From: Tremella fuciformis
Taxonomy: Eukaryota > Basidiomycota > Tremellomycetes > Tremellales > Tremellaceae
Reading direction: 5' to 3'
DNA length: 64,000 nt
NCBI GenBank assembly: GCA_032768795.1
Contig: CP136497.1
Coordinates: forward strand, 808,501 to 872,500
Under the pieces are notes generated by a model, which saw nothing but the letters and a program-made list of their open reading frames with translations, had not been told where the DNA came from and did no database searches. Position 1 is the first letter of the stretch. Each line of letters opens with the position of its first letter. Made by a program: the position numbers and the translations under genes. This document shows, piece by piece, positions 23,088 through 33,298 of the stretch.

Positions 23088-25195
23088 TACTTGATGTTGC
23101 TCAGCCTCGAGCCCAAGATGATCTCCTTGACCTGCAAGTACTCCTCGGCACCCTGGTACCCTCCCTCCCTGCCGTACCCACTTTCCTTCCACCCGCCAAA
23201 CGGACTGCCGATCAGTACTGCCTTTGTAGACACGATGCAACCCACATGACAGCTTGAGAGATGGCGCCGGTGTTGGCTCCCACCATGCCCACCTCGAGCG
23301 CCTCTGCCACACGCCAGATGCGGTCAGAGTCGTTGGAGAAGAAGTAGCCTGCCAGGCCAACTTCGGCCTTGTTGGCCAGTTCCTGCGTGTCAACAACGGA
23401 CAATATTTCTCGAAGGGACACTCACCACGACCTGCTCTTCGGATGAGAACTTGATAAGCGCTGCCACGGGGCCAAAGGTCTCCTCAGCGGTGATCAGCTA
23501 CGGCGTCAGCCTCGACACCTCTTCACAACCTTCACACTGACACAGTCATCCGGCACGTCGCCCAGCACGGTCGGCTCGAAGAACGTCCGCTCTCCCCGCT
23601 TGCCACCCGCGAGGATCTTGGCACCCTTGCTGACAGCGTCCTCAACGTGCTCGACACACTTGTCCACTGCACGGGTGTGGATGAGGGGTCCATGTGTCAC
23701 ACCCTCATCGAAACCGGGCCCGACCTTGAATGCCTTGACCTTTTCCACGAGAGCGTGGGCAAACGAGTCGTAGATCTTCTCGCTGGACATGAGCATGATC
23801 CCAATCTCCGCTTTGTATACATACTGCACATAGATCCGGTTTGCTGCTGATCAGTATGTTACGCTTGCGGTGACAGAGGACACATACCACATACACAGGT
23901 CTGGCCGGAGCCCCTGAACTTAGAGGCAATAGTCCCGGCCACCGCGGTCGGGATATCCGCATCCTCGAACACGATCAACGGCGCGTTTCCTCCCAGCTCC
24001 AAAGAGAGCTTTTTCATAGTGCCAACGGCGTTCTTGGCGAGCAGCTTGCCAACGCGGGTCGAGCCGGTGAATGAGACCTTCTTGATGAGAGGGTTGGTGG
24101 TAAGCTCCTCGCCGACAGCCTGGAGATGCTTGTCGGTGGTGATGACGTTGAGAACACCGTCAGGGATACCAGCACGCTTGGCGAGCTGGATGTGAGCGGG
24201 GGAAAGCTGAGAGGAATGGGCACGACTCACCTCCACGATGGCAAGAGAGGTGAAAGGCGTCTCCGCGGGCACCTTGATCACGGCCGTGCAGCCAACGGCG
24301 AGAGCGGGACCGACCTTGCGAGTGACTGGAGGTTAGATCAGACGTTTAAATCGGGCTACTACTCGCTCATGGCAGCGGGGAAGTTCCAGCTGATGGTCAC
24401 TCGAGCCGGTACAGTCGGAGATATGACCTACGGGACTAGCAGCGCGCACACTCCAACCGGCTGCTTGACCGTAAAGTTCCGTGTGCCAGGCAGAGAGCAG
24501 GGCACGACATCGCCGTATGTCCGCATAGCCTCGCCCGCAAACCACTGGAAGAAGCTGCCGGCGTAGACGGCTTCTGCCATGGCGTCGTTCCAGCTCTTGC
24601 CGTTCTCCCACACAATGAGTCGAGCGATATCGTTGATGTTCTCCTGGTACAGCCTGTACAGCTCCTGCAGGAGATCTGTCCTCTGCTTGGGCGTGGTGGT
24701 GCGGTACGTCTTGAAGCTGTCATAGGCGTTCTGGACGGCTTCTTTGACATCGTCGACTGTCATCTCGGGGCAGTGGCCAATGACGTTGCCGGTGGCGGGG
24801 TCTGAAGTCAGCCGTGAACCCTGCTGGCCTGAGCTCACTCACCCTCGACGGCGAACGTCTCGCCGCTCTTGGTCTGCACCTGCTTGCCATTGAGAATACC
24901 GGCTTGGATGAGGAGGGACGGGTCGTCTAGCCCGAGCTGTCCATCAGCATCAGCTGCTGAGATGCTCTGCCATCTATCAGCTCACAGGGTTCTCCTTGGT
25001 GACCTTGGGACGGTTGGACATATTGCGGATGGAGATGCGCGGCAAGCGATCAGGTCGAGAAGGAGCGGAAACGGGGGGTCTTGACGACAACGAGATCCGA
25101 CGAGTGGGATTGGCGAAAGGACGAACGGTCGAGTATCGTCGGAGGGGGATGAAGGGTTGGTGTTGTCTTGGGGCAGCTATTATATAACCCCTCAT
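23088..25195 (-). CDS. UGA2: Succinate-semialdehyde dehydrogenase (ALDH superfamily)
   Basis: NAD(P)-dependent oxidation of succinate semialdehyde to succinate, last step of the GABA shunt. ALDH landmarks: [19 protein letters not shown], the [11 protein letters not shown] nucleotide-binding loop, the [10 protein letters not shown] glutamate site, GQTCVC with the catalytic Cys, and a C-terminus [16 protein letters not shown] then LSNIK. The [15 protein letters not shown] combination and the C-terminus favour SSADH over general ALDHs. Many 40-60-nt introns. The first ATG (25195) gives an Arg/Ser-rich mitochondrial-type presequence with RRYST near residue 20; an internal ATG at 25021 (MSNRPKV) would give a cytosolic form. 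A TATATAA lies between the two starts, so both may be used. Divergent from eIF3b by 323 bp. Confidence 0.87.
25180..25187. promoter_or_regulatory. TATA-like element inside the SSADH presequence
   Basis: TTATATAA reads as TATATAA on both strands. It lies just after the first SSADH ATG and about 160 nt upstream of the internal ATG at 25021. It could drive a shorter SSADH transcript or contribute to the eIF3b promoter. Orientation is unresolved. Confidence 0.4.
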
Positions 25196-25518
25196 GACCC
25201 TTTTGTATCTGTCAGCCTCCAATCGCTCTCTCGCTCCTCTTCTTCTTGTCCTCTTGTGCTTCTGGCTCGGAAGCTAGTTGTGAGTCAAGACGCCGGTCTC
25301 CTGTATGCGAGAACCTCCGTATATGCGTCTAAGCGAGGCCAACATGGACATCATCGAGAAGTGGAGGTCAGGCACGGATTATAAAGTGCCACAAATCGCT
25401 TATTCCCGCCGCCAACCCAGCTACAGAGACAAGCGCGACAGGAGAACAACGAAAGTCTGCCTAAAAGAACGGTAGCATCATCGTATCGTCGCTTATCTAC
25501 GACTGATCACTAAGCAAG
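25196..25518. promoter_or_regulatory. Divergent promoter region, SSADH/eIF3b
   Basis: 323 bases between divergent starts, with TCTTCTTGTCCTCTTGTGCTTCT pyrimidine patches and no gene seen. Confidence 0.45.
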
Positions 25519-27950
25519 ATGTCCGAGAACCACGTCAACGGATACGACTATGACGAGGAGGAAGAGCTAGACCTTCAGGCAGAGCTGGACGAGGGGTTCG
25601 CCGAGATCGAGCAGAGGTGGGTCTCGCTTTCACCGCTCGTTTCAAGAATGCTGACGGCAGGTTCGCGGTCGACACGCAGGAAGGCTTTGAGAATGTCGTC
25701 GTGGTCGACAATGTTCCCATCGTCGACGAGTCCAAGAAGCAGCGTCTCATCGAGCGTCTGCGCTCTGTCTTCGAAAAGGCCGGTGCGCCCATCGACGAGG
25801 ACCGCTTCAATATGCCCTGGGACGAGAAATCCGGGCAGAACAAGGGCTTCATCTTCCTCACCTACCCCGACGCCCTCCAGGCCGACAACGCCCTGCGAGT
25901 GCTGAACAACCTGCCCTTCGGTAAACAGCACACGCTGTACGTCAACCGATTCGGCGATATCGAAAAGTACGCCAACATGCCCATCGGCGAGGGTGAACTG
26001 CCCACTGGGTGGAGGGAGAAGCCATTCGTCGAGCGTGACCACCTGCGCAGCTGGCTTGCCGACCCCCAGGGTCGCGATCAGTACGTCACCTTCCGCGACA
26101 CCGAGGTCAACCTCCTCTGGAACGGCCGCAATGGCAACGCCGAGCCGGTCAAAGACCAGGAAACCGGCAAGCCGATCAAGAACCCCAAGTGGGGAGAGTT
26201 CTTCCTTCAGTGGTCGCCTCTCGGTACCTACCTTGCGTCCCTTCACCGCGTCGGTGTCGCGCTCTGGTGCGGACCGAGGCTCGATGGCCCCATTGGCGTC
26301 AACGTGTTCCGGTTCACCCACCCTGGAGTTCGAGCGGTCGCCTTTTCACCGTGCGAGAACTACCTCGTCACCTGGTCCCCGGAGCCGTTCGAGAACGTCG
26401 AGAACTCCCCCAACGCCTCGATCCGAGCTACTTTCACCGCCGAGGACGAGGGCAACCAGATCGTCGTTTGGGACATCAAGTCGGTTCGCGTACTTCGAAC
26501 CTTCCCCGAGGACAAGCGCACCACTCCCGATGGCCAGCCTGTCCCGCCTGTCCTCAAATGGTCTCCAGACGATGCCTACGTCGCCAGGATCCAGCAGGGC
26601 TCCGCCATCCAGGTGTACGAGCTGCCTGGTATGGGTCTGCTCGACAAGAAGTCTGTCAAGATCGAGGGAGTGCAGGACTTTGAGTGGTGCCCCATGTCCC
26701 AGGAAGACCATGCCGCGCGCAAGGCGGGCAAGGGCAAGGAGTGCATGCTGGCCTACTGGACGCCTGAGGCCGAGAATAAGCCGGCCAGGGTCAACGTGAT
26801 GGCCATCCCGTCGAGGAACAACCTGCGAGCGAAGAATCTGTTCAACGTCACCGACGTGAGTCGTCCGTTCACTGCCAAGCGCGTTGTCTGATCCTTCAGT
26901 GCAAGTTCTACTGGCACAACGAGGGCCGATACCTCTGTGTCAAGGTCGACCGTCACCGCGGTCGTGGCAAGTCCAAGGACAAGGCGTCGTACTGCAACCT
27001 CGAGATTTTCCGAGTCCGCGAGCAGAATATCCCGGTCGAGGTCATCGAGCACAAGGAGTACATCCCTTCTTTCACATGGGAGCCTTACGGAAACCGATTC
27101 GCCATCGTCTCCACCTCTGATCCCGCCTATGGCCAACACATCCCCGGTGTCATTCCCAAATTCAATGTCTCGCTGTTCCAGCTCGACCCCAAGAAGGGCG
27201 ACTTTGCCTGCGTCAAAGTCATCCCCGACAAGGCTGGCAACTTCCTCACTTGGTCTCCGAAGGGCCGACATCTCATCATCGCCACCCTGGGCAGCAGCAC
27301 CAAGTACGACATTGAGTTCTGGGACACGGACTTTACGACCGACGACAACCCGCGGGCCAAGGAGAAGGAGGGCGCCGAGGCAGGCGCCAACGTCACGCTC
27401 CTCGCGACCGGCGAGCACTACGGTATCACCGACGCCCCGCAGTGGGACCCCTCTGGCCGGTACCTGGCCACCGTTGCGAGTGTCTGGAGGCCCACTGTGA
27501 GTCGAAGCGAGTAGCAGCAGTAGTATGTGTACTGACTGGTAGGCTGAACCAGGGTACACCCTATGGGACTTCAAGGGCACTCAGCTGCAGCACGTCCCTG
27601 CCGAAAAGTTCAAACAGCTCCTCTGGCGACCCCGGCCCCCGACCCTGCTCGGCAAAGACGACCTCAAGAAAGTGCGCAGAGAGCTCAAGGAGCACTCGAG
27701 GCAATTCGACGAGGAAGACGCCGCCGAGGAGAACAGGGGCTCCGCCGAGAAACTCGCCGCTCGCCAGCGCGATGTCGCAGAGTGGAACGCGTGGCGCGCG
27801 CGCAATGTTGCTCGTCTTCTGGAGGCCCGCAAGGCTCGCGGCAAGGAGCTCAGTCGACCGACTCTCGAGGCCAAGGCGGAGGAAGAGGAGAAGGTCGAGG
27901 AGTGGGTCGAGGAGATGATCGACGAGACCGAGGAGGTCGTTGTGGCTTAG
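25519..27950 (+). CDS. PRT1: Translation initiation factor eIF3 subunit b
   Basis: Core scaffold of the eIF3 complex on the 40S subunit. The ATG at 25519 begins an acidic tail (DEEEELDLQAELDEG), then an intron, then an RRM (VVVVDNVPIVDESKK, then GFIFLTYPDALQA). A long beta-propeller region follows (WGEFFLQWSPLGTYLASLH, FSPCENYLVTWSP, KWSPDDAYVARI, FTWEPYGNRFAIVS, NFLTWSPKGRHLIIAT, QWDPSGRYLATV). A charged helical C-terminus (LWRPRPPTLL, then KKVRRELKEH) binds other eIF3 subunits in known family members. Introns at about 25617-25661, 26856-26898 and 27497-27541. The length of about 750 residues is normal. The stop lies only 57 bp from the stop of SNT2 on the other strand, so the 3' UTRs must overlap or nearly so. 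Confidence 0.95.
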
Positions 27951-28007
27951 TCGGCTCACATGGCATGTATGCATATATGCATGTGCTCCTACCGTCTACT
28001 ACAAGTA

Positions 28008-31000
28008 TCAGGAGGCTGTGACGGCCGACAACCTCCAGTGACACAGGTGACACACGTCCACTGATCCGTCCTTCTCCTTCTCCATCTCCGTCTCCGTCTC
28101 CGTCGCCTCCATGTCGACGTCCCCATCAGCCGCAATCGCGGCCCGCGTGGCGGTGTACCACATGGGGCTGACGTCCACGCCGCACCGACCACATGACTTG
28201 GCCTTGCTCGCCTCCAGGGGCGAGGGCACGAGCGCGTCCAGCCGCTGGGCTTTGCGAAGCAGAGCGAACGACGCATGGGGCGAAAGCCCCTTGTAGGCCG
28301 CTGCGAACGTCTGCAGGGCCGTCTCATTCGTCTCGGGGTCGACCTCGTGCAGGTCGTATATCGTCCGTGAACCTTCCAGGTCGTGCGACTTGCAGTACAC
28401 CACGGCCGACATGAGACCAGTCTCGTCCTTGAATTTGACAATCTGTGGTGTGTCCCGCTTGCCGACTTTTGCCTGATCGTCAGCAGGCGTCTGCAGATGC
28501 TGCAGGTTCGCTTACGAGGGAGATCTCAAAGCCAAACTTGTGACCGGCTAGCCAAGCGCAGCTGGCATGGAAGCCCGTGTTGCACTCGACACACTCGACT
28601 TTGGCGCCGTCCAGCTGACCGCACAGCCCACAGGCTCCTTCCCATCGCACCCGGGGGAGATTGCTGATGCCCTCAATGGGCTTTAGTGCCGCAGGAGTGG
28701 TGAACACCAGCTCGGGCAGCCATGCAGAGCACAAGATGTGTGCCCATCGGTTGCCTTCGGTTGGCTTGAGAGCGGATAGGAGGTCGAATTCGCCAATGGT
28801 CTTTTTCCCTCGGGCTTTCAGGTGGATAGGCGGGGTCGTACGAGAGCAAAGCACGCAACGAGGGGGCTTGGTTGTCAGCTGACGCGTGGCTAGAGCGAAC
28901 GTTGCGGCTCACAAGGGGCGTTTCTTCTGGGACATCTTCCGAACACAGCTCGCACTGCCACTCGGCTCCCATCTCGTGAGGCTGGATGCCATAACATCCT
29001 AAGCATCATCAGTGGGAAGTGTGAGACCTTGACAGCGGACTCACCACTATGAGCCGAGAAGGTGCAACTTTTGCATCGAGCCATGCTCGACTTGGGCTCC
29101 ATGCGCTTGCACATCACGCATGGTGGCAGTTTTGGAGGTGCAGGCGGCACTGGGGTCGATGCACCACTAACATCACCCTGCACATCGACTCGGCTTCCAA
29201 GTGCGAGACAAAAGATGCTGACCTTGGCTCTCTTGCCCTCCCTCTCCTTCTTCTCGGGCTTCTTGCTGTCTTCCGCTTTCACGAATGAGATGACTCCATA
29301 TTTACGCCAATTCGAGCTTCAAATTCAGCTTGGTCTTGCAAGGTATATTTCAGTCCGACTCACCCGCAAGTCTCACACATAGCTTTACCCTGCAGACTAC
29401 GCGGGCACCGCCACCACACATCCGAAATGCGGGTCGAGCAAGCAGCGCACTGGACTCTTGCCGGTGGTGCCCCAAAGAGACTGACTTCGTCGTCCGATGC
29501 GCTGCTCTCGGAACGTCCACGTATCTTGCCTAAAGACGGAGCACCGAGTGTCTTGTTCTGCCTGGCATGTGCGTGTGACACCTTTCTGTGCTGTCGAAGC
29601 GCCTCGTTCTCCGTCTTGAGCTGCTTGTTTTTCCAGATGTATGAGAAACGCAAGACCTCGGCCGATCGTTTGCCAAGTAGTTTCCCGGTTGCATGCGCCT
29701 CGAGTCCGCCCCACTTTTCCAACTCTTCTTCGAAAATCTGGGTTTCATGCTCGTCGAACTGAATGTGAGCCATGATGCTCAGTATAGAGCGTTCACTAAC
29801 GTGTATGGGAGAGAAGTCGGCTAGCTTAGATGTTCGCATGGTATCCAAGGCTCGTTCTCGACCAAGGGTGGTATACGATATGATAGCCTTGTCCAGCCGT
29901 TCAACGTCATAAGGCGGCACAGCCAGACGCATGTTCGACACCTCCTCCATGTATGCGTTGACTGTTGTCAATTCGCTTCTTCCTCTCTGTCCAGCAAACT
30001 CACGATCGTCTGAGGGCTTGGACAGGACCGTGATGGTGGATTCGTACTTCTTTTCTGCGTCATGTCCTCGCTCGACTACGGTATTAGAGGCTGTCTGAAG
30101 GTATAGACAATCTGCTCACCCCGGACATGCCTTGATGGGCCGGCCTCGGGCTCGATGATCCCATGTTTGGCTTCTATCTCCTGCTGCTCCTCCCATGTGA
30201 GCACATTGGCCTGGTATTTCGTCCCAATGCGAGTCGCAGCACGCGGAAAGATCTGATCATCGGGATCCAGCGCGTCTTCGGCATGTGTATACAGCCTGAA
30301 GGTGAGATTCGAATATGACATAGTGATGAGACTCGCCCAAAGTACCGCCAAGGCCAGCCTCTATGGGTCACATCCGCCTTGTTTGATAAAGCCTGAGCAG
30401 CCACCTTCTCCTTGGCCTTGCTCGATTTGCCAGGGCGGGACGGCGCGGATCCATTCGAGGAGAAGTGATACTTCTGCGCTTGAACGTCTTTGTGCCTTTG
30501 CACTGTGCATGGCAGGCAGACCCATGAATACCCTTTGGCCGGCTTTGCTTGTAGAGGCGGCTTCAGGCAAGTCATATGGTAATTCTTCCGACACACCCTG
30601 GGCCAGTAAGCGCCTGTCTCGTGTGAGTGTCCAAACCACCCACTCGCATCTGACCGAATCTTGAGATGCTGCCCATTTCTCGCAGACGCAACAGCTGCGG
30701 AAGTCATCCGTGAGGTCGCTGATCATCTCCTTCTCGGTGACGAGGTATTCATACCGACTCAGGAGAGCCTCTCGCACATTGGCCGGAACTGCATTCAGTT
30801 TAGATTACGCGTGTCATCGGAGGTCATGCACTGTTCTTTGCGGTCTCTGTCCGGATGACTTCGAATTCGCGCTTGATGTACGGATCGAAGAACTTGATGA
30901 AGTAAAAGTGATCAGGACGGCGTTTCCACTCCAAGAGGTCTTCGATCCGGTCTCTGTGTCGCACGTAACATTTGCCTCGCACGTTGGACAGAGGTTGGAC

Positions 31001-31442
31001 GTCTGTGTGGATAGCAGCGAGCAGCAGCCGATAATCGGAAATGTTGCGCAGAGATACCTAGCGTAGTCAGACATAGCACCCATGCTATGTTGAACGGTAC
31101 CCACATCGGAGGGCCGGTAGTACAGCGACAGGCGAACTTGCAGTTCGCCGGTGTTCCGGACACCTTTCTTGGGCGTCGCATCGGGCTGTAGGAATTCAAT
31201 GATCCTCGCAATGGTATACGGGTTCCCTGTAGGTTAGGAATGTCTCGTGGCGCTCTCGACCAGAGCATCCAGCCCAACTATGTGGGACGAACCATCTCTC
31301 TCCGACCACGGCGGCGACACATAGACGTGATCTGCGGCGTCAGATGAAGCATGGGCGTGGTCGAAGTAGACAGACCATTGGGAGCGATGACATTTCCGTT
31401 GCTGAGCTTTGCCGTGCTGGGCTTGTACGTATAGGTCACCAT
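28008..31442 (-). CDS. SNT2: SNT2-like BAH/PHD/ELM2 chromatin protein
   Basis: Chromatin reader of the Snt2/Lid2-type complexes, which link H3 methyl marks to deacetylation or demethylation; yeast Snt2 also acts as a histone E3 ligase. The ATG at 31442 and a first intron give NDHVYVSPPW; a second intron joins ERDGNPYTIARIIEF. Domains in order: BAH (through KFFDPYIKREFEVI), PHD1 (CCVCEKWAAS, then YHMTCLKPP, WVCLPC), ELM2 (IGTKYQANVLTWEEQQ), SANT-like helices (HIQFDEHETQIFEEEL), a GATA-like finger (CAACSTRISDVWWRC), PHD2 (CVMCKRMEPKSSMARC), extended PHD (HILCSAWLPEL, CGLCGQLDGAKVEC, FHASCAWLAG) and a C-terminal CGRCGVDVSPMWY zinc finger. About ten short introns were inferred. Confidence 0.9.
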
Positions 31443-33298
31443 GGTGGCCGATTTGCAACTGGGCCCGATCCACCGTATAGTATAGCAAGGCTCAGCGGTG
31501 GTTTCTAGAGGCTCTGACCGAGGTGGAATGCGATGGGCAGAACGAGCTTGTTGGGGATCGAGCGAAAAGACGCAACACTCTAACGACCCCCAATGACCTC
31601 GTGCTGGTCGTCGAAGTCGTTCAGAACATCTTAAGGTGGGGCATCAATATCAAACGGTGTTTCGAGAAGAGATGAGGTGAAACCAAGTCAATTGCGGAGA
31701 GGATCCAGGTGGCAATCCGGCATACACGCACGATATCGAAGTGCTTCCCATAGATCCATAGATCCATAGAGTGTTGACGATATCTGACGAAATCATGTAG
31801 CATGTATACATAGGGGCAGGCAGCAATCATCTCATGCATATCCTTGATCGATACGGGGTCCGAACATCAAGGGCTCTCTGTCGTTTCTCGACGCTGCCCT
31901 GAGGGTTACTCGCCTCTCGAGCCTCTGCCCTTGCTTGTCGTTGCCTCCTACATGGTGTGTCTCATCTTGGCTCCCCATCTGCGCGAACTTGCCGGGCATT
32001 TTGACAGCTTCGTACCCGTATACATATGTGACTAGTTGTGGTGTTCTCTCCTTGTCCTGAGAGCAGCGGAGTAGCAGGGCGAGCCGCGAGGGAGATTCTG
32101 CACTTAGCATCGTCTGGTTGTCTGAACCCTTCGATTCAAGTCAGAAGGCAGTCAGGTTACATAGCATCAGCACTCGAGAGCAGAACGGATTGAGCTTCTC
32201 CCAGAAGGATAGCAGCGGCCGTTTGGACTGGACGCCGAATTCGCGCGGGAGAGGTCGAGCAACTGGATGTGTAACGTAGTCCGCGGTTGAGAGAGCGTCG
32301 GCCACATTCATGTGTTCGACATGGCGGCTCTGCTCGATTGAAACTGCAACTTTTGATGGTTAGAATGCTTCAAGCTACAAGAAGCTTGCAGACAGGCGGC
32401 GACGTCGCGTCGATCTTTGTAGATTGGAGTTAGGCATGCGAGGAAGCGATAAGCAGAGAGAAGCCTATTGTCAGCGTAGCTCTTACGGGGCGAATTTCTG
32501 CGGGTGTCCCTGGAACGAAAACGGTAAATGGGGGAATTAAATAAGAAAATTCCGGCCATTCTGATTTCATCAGCACAATCCTAATATGCATTGTGTCCTT
32601 GCCAAATTGCCTTTCATCAGAGAATAAAGATCTATGCATGAGGCTGATGCATGGAATGATCTCTGTAGCAGAACCAATCGCCTACATAGCTACTGCCATA
32701 CCCTGCCCTATCATTGCACCAAAATGGTTACAATAGCGCAAGTCTGACAAGACTGCAATAGGCTTGCCAGGTGGCAGCTGTGACATAGCCCCTGTGACCA
32801 GCTTGGCATGCCTATGATCATCTGATCAGCCTAGCATGCCCAACAAGCACTTGCGCATCTCTTGATGAAGTGCTTTAGCTTGCAACTAATCAATGTTCTA
32901 CAGTACATCCGGCTTTGCCGGATGCTTGACCCGTAAGGGCTGCGATGGCTGCGCCGCTAGGCGCAAGGGGGGGTCTTGGGGGGGTGTCCCACCCCCCCAT
33001 GTCTAACGGAACCAAAGAACAAGGAATTGCATTAGGTTTTCCAAATTGCCTGAGAACCAATAACTTGAATACCTGATTAGAAATTCAGAGCTAAAAAAGA
33101 ATTGAAATAACGAGCTACGCCCTATCGCGCACTTTCCTGCACGATCTACCTAGTTCCGATGAAGTCACCGTGCCGTGCGGCTCACGCGACGGCGAGGGGC
33201 GAAATGAGGACGACAGCCTGCATCCATTCCGTCTCTCACACTCGGTCCACAAAGATACCATAATGACAGTATAGACATCACGACACTCGACGATCAGG
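31443..33298. other. Long gene-poor intergenic region, partly AT-rich
   Basis: 1.86 kb between the divergent SNT2 and Munc13-like genes, the longest gene-free stretch in the window. About 32500-33120 is distinctly AT-richer than the flanks and contains the hairpin cluster annotated separately. A small ATAGATCC triplicate occurs at about 31744-31767. No open frame with convincing coding character, tRNA or transposase remnant was seen. Confidence 0.55.
32906..32998. repeat. Cluster of three perfect hairpins
   Basis: Within 93 bases there are three perfect inverted repeats. CATCCGGC/GCCGGATG (32906-32913 with 32917-32924, loop TTT). GCGCC/GGCGC (32951-32955 with 32960-32964, loop GCTA). GGGGGGGTG/CACCCCCCC (32978-32986 with 32990-32998, loop TCC). 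The stems are GC-only islands in AT-rich surroundings, a look typical of GC-cluster or double-hairpin elements of organelle genomes. Confidence 0.75.

Noticed and set aside
31443..33298. tRNA, rRNA or CRISPR array in the long intergenic gap
   Set aside because: No cloverleaf, conserved rRNA block or evenly spaced repeats were found; only the hairpin cluster stands out.
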